DNA from: Lysobacterales bacterium
GTDB lineage: Bacteria > Pseudomonadota > Gammaproteobacteria > Xanthomonadales > SZUA-5
Reading direction: 5' to 3'
Assembly: GCA_024710675.1 (NCBI GenBank)
Contig: JANJUH010000190.1
Coordinates: 1-10,083 of the forward strand
DNA length: 10,083 nucleotides
The position numbers were made by a program, and so were the translations under genes. Numbering within the stretch: position 1 is the first letter of the stretch; each line of letters starts with the position of its first letter. Below, in pieces: positions 7,641 through 10,083 of this stretch. Under the pieces are notes generated by a model. That model worked only from the letters and a program-made list of their open reading frames with translations, searched no databases and was not told the DNA's origin.

Positions 7641-7670
7641 ACAGGGCTCGGGCCGAGGCCTGTGTTTCGC
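7641..7670 (+). terminator. Possible terminator after DUF3108
   Basis: Directly after the DUF3108 stop, CAGG (7642-7645) and CCTG (7659-7662) enclose CTCG-GGC-CGAG, giving a 4+4 bp GC-rich stem with one G-G mismatch and a 3-nt loop. TGTTTCGCTT follows, a modest T-rich tract. It sits between two converging genes, where a terminator is expected. The rest of the gap to 7791 is G/C-rich; it holds a distant 8-bp inverted pair (GGGGCAGG 7715-7722, CCTGCCCC 7774-7781) and nothing else that I recognise. Confidence 0.4.
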
Positions 7671-7791
7671 TTGGTGCCTTGATGAGGGCCTGTTTCCGGG
7701 CCGATCTGGGGCACGGGGCAGGGGGCAAACTGGCGCAGGGGTCTGGTCGTGACGCGGATTTGGTCCCCCGCCGCCTGCCCCTCGCCCCGCT

Positions 7792-8391
7792 TCAGACGTC
7801 TCGCCGGGTCAGCACATCCGTGCCGCGCACCCGCGCCAGCACCACTTCGCCACCACCCTCGAGCACGCCGCGGCCTTCCGAGCCATCGCCCGCCAGGTGC
7901 AGCGCATGCCCGCTGCCCAGCCACTGGTGCCGGCCGCCGATGCGGAACTCGGCCTCGCCGGACAGCATCAGGATCAGCCAATCGGTATCGCGCTGGTCGA
8001 AGAAGACCATGCTGCCGACCAGCGGGCGCGGGATCAGTTCGGCTTCGACCTCCGGCACATGGATCAGGTTGGCGACCAGTGCGGGCGCCTCGCCGAGCGC
8101 CGCCACGGGCGGCTCGCCGTCCGGAAGGCGGTGGGCCTTGAGGCGCGGCGCCACGGTCATCGCCCTGCCATCGGCCCATGCCAGTTCGAGCGGGCCGCCA
8201 TCGAGCAGGGCGATCCGGCGCTGGTGTTGCGGGAAGGCTGAAAACGGTCCGGCGCGATCGATGCGCGCAATGCTGAGCCGCCAACGGAAGGTTTCCGGAT
8301 CACCACAGCGCCACACTTCCCGCGTCCAGCCACCACCATTGCGCCACGGCGCTGCTGGCTGCTGCTCGGGCTGTATCCAGCTCAGGCGCAC
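7792..8391 (-). CDS. HutD/Ves family cupin protein
   Basis: 199 residues from a GTG at 8391. The family signature is clear: PWRNGGGWTREV (15-26), FRWRLSIARIDRAGPFSAFP (35-54), and a later cupin-type stretch around GSMVFFDQRDTDWLILMLSGEAEFRIG. HutD proteins accompany histidine utilisation (hut) genes in some bacteria, and Ves of Escherichia coli is linked to cold response; the biochemical role is unresolved. No hut genes are visible here, so a link to histidine use is not supported by context. The GTG lies one base past the TGA of the upstream SET-domain gene, with no good Shine-Dalgarno, so translation probably depends on re-initiation. An ATG two bases upstream is in another frame and stops after three codons. 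Confidence 0.88.
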   Translation of the reverse strand: MRLSWIQPEQQPAAPWRNGGGWTREVWRCGDPETFRWRLSIARIDRAGPFSAFPQHQRRIALLDGGPLELAWADGRAMTVAPRLKAHRLPDGEPPVAALGEAPALVANLIHVPEVEAELIPRPLVGSMVFFDQRDTDWLILMLSGEAEFRIGGRHQWLGSGHALHLAGDGSEGRGVLEGGGEVVLARVRGTDVLTRRDV

Positions 8392-8392
8392 A

Positions 8393-8860
8393 TCAGGCCC
8401 GCGCGAGGATCGCCGCGAGTTCGCAGGTGCTCATTGCCAGGCTCTGCGCCCAGGGCAGGCCGACGATTGCGCGCCCGGTCGCCGCGTCGTCGAAGCTCTC
8501 GCGCTGGCCCTCGCCGAGCAGGTGGCGGTAGTCGACGGTGATCTCGGTGCCCGCCGGCAGCGGCCGGCGCGCGAACACGAAGCCCAGGTGCCAGAGCCCG
8601 CTCGGCTCGAAGCTGTGGTTGATGTAGCACTCGTCCGGCCATTCGGGCGTGGTCGTGAAGCGGTCCTCGAACCAGCGCACCGAGGCGGCGAGGGCGCTCA
8701 TGGCATCGGGCATCGCCTCGATCTCGGCCAGGCTGTGCGTGCGCGGGATTGCATCCGGCGCCACCAGGATGCGCCCGGCCGGCGCCGGCTCTTCGAGGAA
8801 CAGGCCCTGGCCCGCGCCGGGGATGGCGGAGGGGCCGACGTGGTAACGGAAGAGGATCAT
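8393..8860 (-). CDS. SET domain-containing protein (putative lysine methyltransferase)
   Basis: 155 residues from the ATG at 8860 (MILFRYHVGPSAIPG). SET motifs appear in order: the N-terminal G-x-G-x-GLF segment (PGAGQGLFLEEPAPAG, 14-29), the cofactor-binding knot YINHSFEPS (79-87) and AGTEITVDYRHLL (103-115), whose Tyr111 corresponds to the conserved late tyrosine. SET proteins transfer methyl from S-adenosylmethionine to protein lysines; the target of this compact bacterial form is unknown. There is no post-SET cysteine cluster. The open frame continues upstream through intergenic heptamer repeats, which I exclude because that part is low-complexity repeat translation. No Shine-Dalgarno precedes the ATG; a poor -10 (TAGCAT, 8874-8869) would give a nearly leaderless mRNA. 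Forms a tight pair with the HutD-type gene. Confidence 0.82.
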   Translation of the reverse strand: MILFRYHVGPSAIPGAGQGLFLEEPAPAGRILVAPDAIPRTHSLAEIEAMPDAMSALAASVRWFEDRFTTTPEWPDECYINHSFEPSGLWHLGFVFARRPLPAGTEITVDYRHLLGEGQRESFDDAATGRAIVGLPWAQSLAMSTCELAAILARA

Positions 8861-8891
8861 GGGGGTGGATGCTAGCGCGGGACCCGTGATC

Positions 8892-8973
8892 CGGGACTCG
8901 GGACTCGGGACTCGGGATTCGGGATTCGGGATTCGGGATTCGGGACTCGGGACTCGGGACTCGGGACTCGGGA
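8892..8973. repeat. Tandem heptamer array (CGGGACT/CGGGATT)
   Basis: Eleven complete 7-nt units follow without a break, plus a partial twelfth (CGGGA). The order is three CGGGACT, four CGGGATT, four CGGGACT, so the two variants sit in blocks, as expected from slippage or block duplication. Because 7 is not a multiple of 3, all frames are read in turn and false open frames (RDSGLGTRDSGFG-like, or PESRVPSPESR on the other strand) arise. Similar heptamers are common between genes in Xanthomonas and Lysobacter relatives (from memory). Confidence 0.93.
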
Positions 8974-8987
8974 AGAGCATTCCGTCC

Positions 8988-9023
8988 GCAAAGGACGCAA
9001 AGGACGCAAAGAAAGCGAAAAGA
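8988..9023. repeat. Short tandem nonamer array (GCAAAGGAC)
   Basis: Two exact GCAAAGGAC units (8988-8996, 8997-9005) are followed by two decayed units, GCAAAGAAA and GCGAAAAGA. It lies 14 nt after the heptamer array. It is another simple-sequence repeat of a type I associate with this bacterial group. Confidence 0.75.
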
Positions 9024-9059
9024 GCGGGGCTGGGGGCTGGGGCGAATGTGCCCGGCTCC

Positions 9060-9241
9060 TGTGGGTCGGGATTCATCGCGGGGCTCCTGCTTGAACCCTG
9101 GAAAAGCGTCCGGATGAATCCGGACCCACAAGCGTGCCTCACATCTGTGGGTCGGCATTCATGCCGACGCTTTTGCCCGGCACCACTTGCGGGCCCATAG
9201 CCGCAGACCTGTGGGTCGGGATTCATCCCGACGCTTTTGCC
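9060..9241. repeat. Four copies of a palindromic element (TGTGGGTCGGNATTCATN...)
   Basis: Copies lie at 9060-9077 (plus; right arm decayed), 9102-9130 (minus), 9146-9177 (plus) and 9210-9241 (plus). A complete copy reads TGTGGGTC, then an 8-bp stem, then GCTTTTGCC. The stem arms are GTCGGGAT/ATCCCGAC in the fourth copy, GTCGGCAT/ATGCCGAC in the third and GTCCGGAT/ATCCGGAC in the second, each separated by TC. Differences in one arm are matched in the other, so the hairpin is kept while sequence drifts. Copies 1 and 2 face each other with outer ends TGTGGGTC...GACCCACA, like a REPIN pair. No transposase gene is in the window. Confidence 0.9.
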
Positions 9242-9274
9242 ACTTGCCACTGCTGGACTCCCCGCCGGCTTGAC

Positions 9275-9342
9275 GTAGGAGCGCCCTCTGGGCGCGAAGC
9301 AGGCTCGCCGCGTCTCGGATCGCGCCCAGAAGGCGCTCCTAC
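9275..9342. repeat. Inverted pair of GTAG palindromes (REPIN-like)
   Basis: The left copy (9275-9297) starts GTAGGAGCGCC and holds the hairpin GCGCCC-TCT-GGGCGC (9281-9295). The right copy (9320-9342) is its reverse complement with one mismatch in 23 positions. A 22-nt spacer separates them. A 5' GTAG followed by a GC-rich palindrome is the form of REP elements tied to RAYT (TnpA-REP) transposases in Stenotrophomonas and relatives, and two inverted REPs form a REPIN. Confidence 0.85.
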
Positions 9343-9350
9343 ATCAAATT

Positions 9351-9386
9351 CCCCGCCCCGGCGCTGGGGAGTCCGCCGGGGCGGGG
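9351..9386 (-). terminator. GC-rich hairpin, probable terminator of the ComEA-type gene
   Basis: CCCCGCCCCGGCG (9351-9363) and CGCCGGGGCGGGG (9374-9386) are exact reverse complements, forming a 13-bp stem with a 10-nt loop. Read on the minus strand it begins 7 nt after the ComEA-type stop codon and is followed by AATTTGATGT, so the T tract is short. The plus-strand exit has no T run, so the leftward direction is favoured. Confidence 0.65.
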
Positions 9387-9393
9387 GTACCGC

Positions 9394-9687
9394 TCAGGCC
9401 GGTTTCTGCGGCTTGGGCTGTGCGCCGCCGACGCGGATCTGCTCGCGGTTCTTCTCGACGGTCTTCAGGCCCACGCCCTTGACCTTGGCCAGCTCGTCAG
9501 CGCTGCGGAAGGGGCCATGCTTCTCGCGGTACTCGACGATGGCGCGCGCCTTGCTCTCGCCGATGCCGTTGAGCGCGGCCGCGATGGTCGTGGCATCGGC
9601 GGTGTTGATGTCGACCGGGCCGGCGGCCGAGGCGTACAGCGGGAAGGACAGCGCGAGGGCGAGGATGAGGGACTTGAGGATGTTCAT
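9394..9687 (-). CDS. ComEA family helix-hairpin-helix DNA-binding protein
   Basis: 97 residues. The signal peptide is at 1-21 (MNILKSLILALALSFPLY, ASA before AGPVD), so the mature protein of about 76 residues is periplasmic. It then carries the ComEA-type double helix-hairpin-helix: VDINTADATTIAAALNGIG (25-43) with NGIGESKARAI (40-50), and PFRSADELAKVKGVG (59-73) with KGVGLKTVEK (70-79). A short Pro/Lys tail (QPKPQKPA) follows. In transformable bacteria ComEA binds incoming double-stranded DNA in the periplasm. Here no other competence gene is near, so DNA uptake is a family inference. The start is fixed by AGGAG 7 nt upstream of the ATG. It appears monocistronic, with a hairpin after the stop. 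An imperfect hairpin (9711-9732) lies in its probable leader. Confidence 0.9.
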   Translation of the reverse strand: MNILKSLILALALSFPLYASAAGPVDINTADATTIAAALNGIGESKARAIVEYREKHGPFRSADELAKVKGVGLKTVEKNREQIRVGGAQPKPQKPA

Positions 9688-9809
9688 GGTCTTTCTCCTA
9701 GGTGGGATGGCCTCGTCGCCAATGCGGCGAGGTGTGGCCAGACTAGGAATCGTGGCTTCGCCCCGAATCGGCGAATCTCCGGTGAGCCGGTCGGTCTTCC
9801 TCGCGCGCC

Positions 9810-9831
9810 GGGGTAGGGGAATTCCTACCCC
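9810..9831. promoter_or_regulatory. Dyad operator-like site upstream of the M20 peptidase gene
   Basis: GGGGTAGG (9810-9817) and CCTACCCC (9824-9831) are exact reverse complements around GGAATT. The site lies 20 nt upstream of TAGACT (9851-9856), a four-of-six -10 match for the rightward gene, and no -35 is visible. The dyad centre would be near -42 relative to the implied start, where activators that replace the -35 contact bind. The protein that would bind is not identified. The same 207-nt region also serves the leftward ComEA-type gene. Confidence 0.5.
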
Positions 9832-9894
9832 CTGGCCACATCGCCGGGCGTAGACTCGGGTGTCCTAGCAGCAGGCAGCATCGAGGAGTCGGCC

Positions 9895-10083
9895 ATGGCG
9901 ACCGAGCACAAGGTGATGGATTTCGTCGCCGAGAAGTGGGACCGCGAGATCGTTCCGCAGCTCAGCACCTACATCAAGATCCCCAACAAGTCGCCGATGT
10001 TCGACGCCCAGTGGCAGGAACGCGGCTACATGGACGAGGCGATGAGCCTGATGGAGACCTGGGTGCGCGAGCAGCCGATCGCC
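9895..10083 (+). CDS. M20 family metallopeptidase, N-terminal fragment (partial)
   Basis: 63 codons are visible before the window ends. The start is well supported by GAGGAG 6 nt upstream of the ATG. The sequence (MATEHKVMDFVAEKWDREI, then VPQLSTYIKIPNKSPMFDAQW, ERGYMDEAMSLMETWV) matches the beginning of M20 dipeptidase/deacylase-type enzymes of the ArgE/DapE/CPG2 superfamily, where a first helix and the IPNKSPMFD loop precede the metal-binding domain. No signal peptide is seen, so it is probably cytoplasmic. Zinc ligands and catalytic residues lie beyond the window, so substrate cannot be judged. It is divergent from the ComEA-type gene, with a strong dyad in the shared region. Confidence 0.75.
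   Translation, partial: MATEHKVMDFVAEKWDREIVPQLSTYIKIPNKSPMFDAQWQERGYMDEAMSLMETWVREQPIA

Larger units (their letters stand above)
8861..9393. other. 533-nt gene-free, repeat-dense intergenic region
   Basis: This stretch separates two leftward genes (SET-domain and ComEA-type). No coding sequence is supported: open frames across it translate simple repeats. It contains, from left to right, a heptamer array, a nonamer array, a short GGGGCT-rich patch (about 9026-9042), four copies of a palindromic element, an inverted pair of GTAG palindromes and a GC-rich hairpin next to the ComEA-type gene. These are listed separately. Confidence 0.8.

Noticed and set aside
5993..8284. Leftward 763-codon open frame across purM, purN, DUF3108 and HutD
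   Set aside because: It is opposite three confident rightward genes and out of frame with HutD; no domain is seen.
9060..9241. CRISPR-like array
   Set aside because: Copies occur in both orientations with uneven spacing, the spacers differ in length, and the element is a palindrome with covarying arms; no cas genes are present.
8859..9250. Open frames through the heptamer and palindrome repeats on both strands, including an N-terminal extension of the SET protein
   Set aside because: They translate only simple repeats (RDSGLGT- or PESRVPS-type), and the SET fold begins at the ATG at 8860.
9134..9853. Rightward 239-codon open frame over the ComEA-type gene
   Set aside because: It starts in the palindromic repeats and continues as antisense of a gene with a strong ribosome-binding site, signal peptide and HhH motifs.

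Overview
This is a GC-rich window from a gammaproteobacterium, most likely the Lysobacteraceae/Xanthomonadaceae or a close relative. The evidence is hda next to purM-purN with DUF2066 and DUF3108 genes (a gammaproteobacterial neighbourhood), very high third-position GC, and intergenic repeats I associate with this group: GGGATTC/GGGACTC heptamers, GCAAAGGAC nonamers and palindromes starting GTAG. The taxon is an inference from these patterns, not from a database search.

Positions 1-4983 hold a leftward gene run. In transcription order it is a secreted DUF2066 protein, a CDP-alcohol phosphatidyltransferase, an AI-2E family membrane transporter, hda (regulatory inactivator of DnaA) and the N-terminal part of a secreted S9 prolyl-oligopeptidase-type peptidase that runs off the window start. 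The first four are 12 nt apart or overlap by 4 nt (ATGA) and 1 nt (TGATG), so they look like one translationally coupled operon. The S9 gene follows after 131 nt with its own Shine-Dalgarno.

Positions 4984-5097 are a divergent promoter region. To its right purM and purN (two de novo purine synthesis steps) overlap and run rightward. After a gap holding a long imperfect inverted repeat comes a secreted DUF3108 protein.

Positions 7792-8860 hold a leftward, tightly packed pair: a SET-domain protein (putative lysine methyltransferase) followed by a HutD/Ves-family cupin. Their upstream side, 8861-9393, has no gene and is packed with repeats: a heptamer array, a nonamer array, four copies of a palindromic element with compensating arm changes, an inverted pair of GTAG palindromes (REPIN-like), and a 13-bp GC-rich hairpin.

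That hairpin lies just past the stop of a leftward gene for a small secreted helix-hairpin-helix (ComEA-type) protein. A 207-nt divergent region with a strong dyad then leads to the start of a rightward M20-family metallopeptidase cut by the window end.

Most of the window is housekeeping. I do not see a defence system, CRISPR array, phage or intact transposase. The least explained parts are the repeat cluster, the SET-HutD pair, the purN-DUF3108 inverted repeat and the dyad upstream of the M20 gene.
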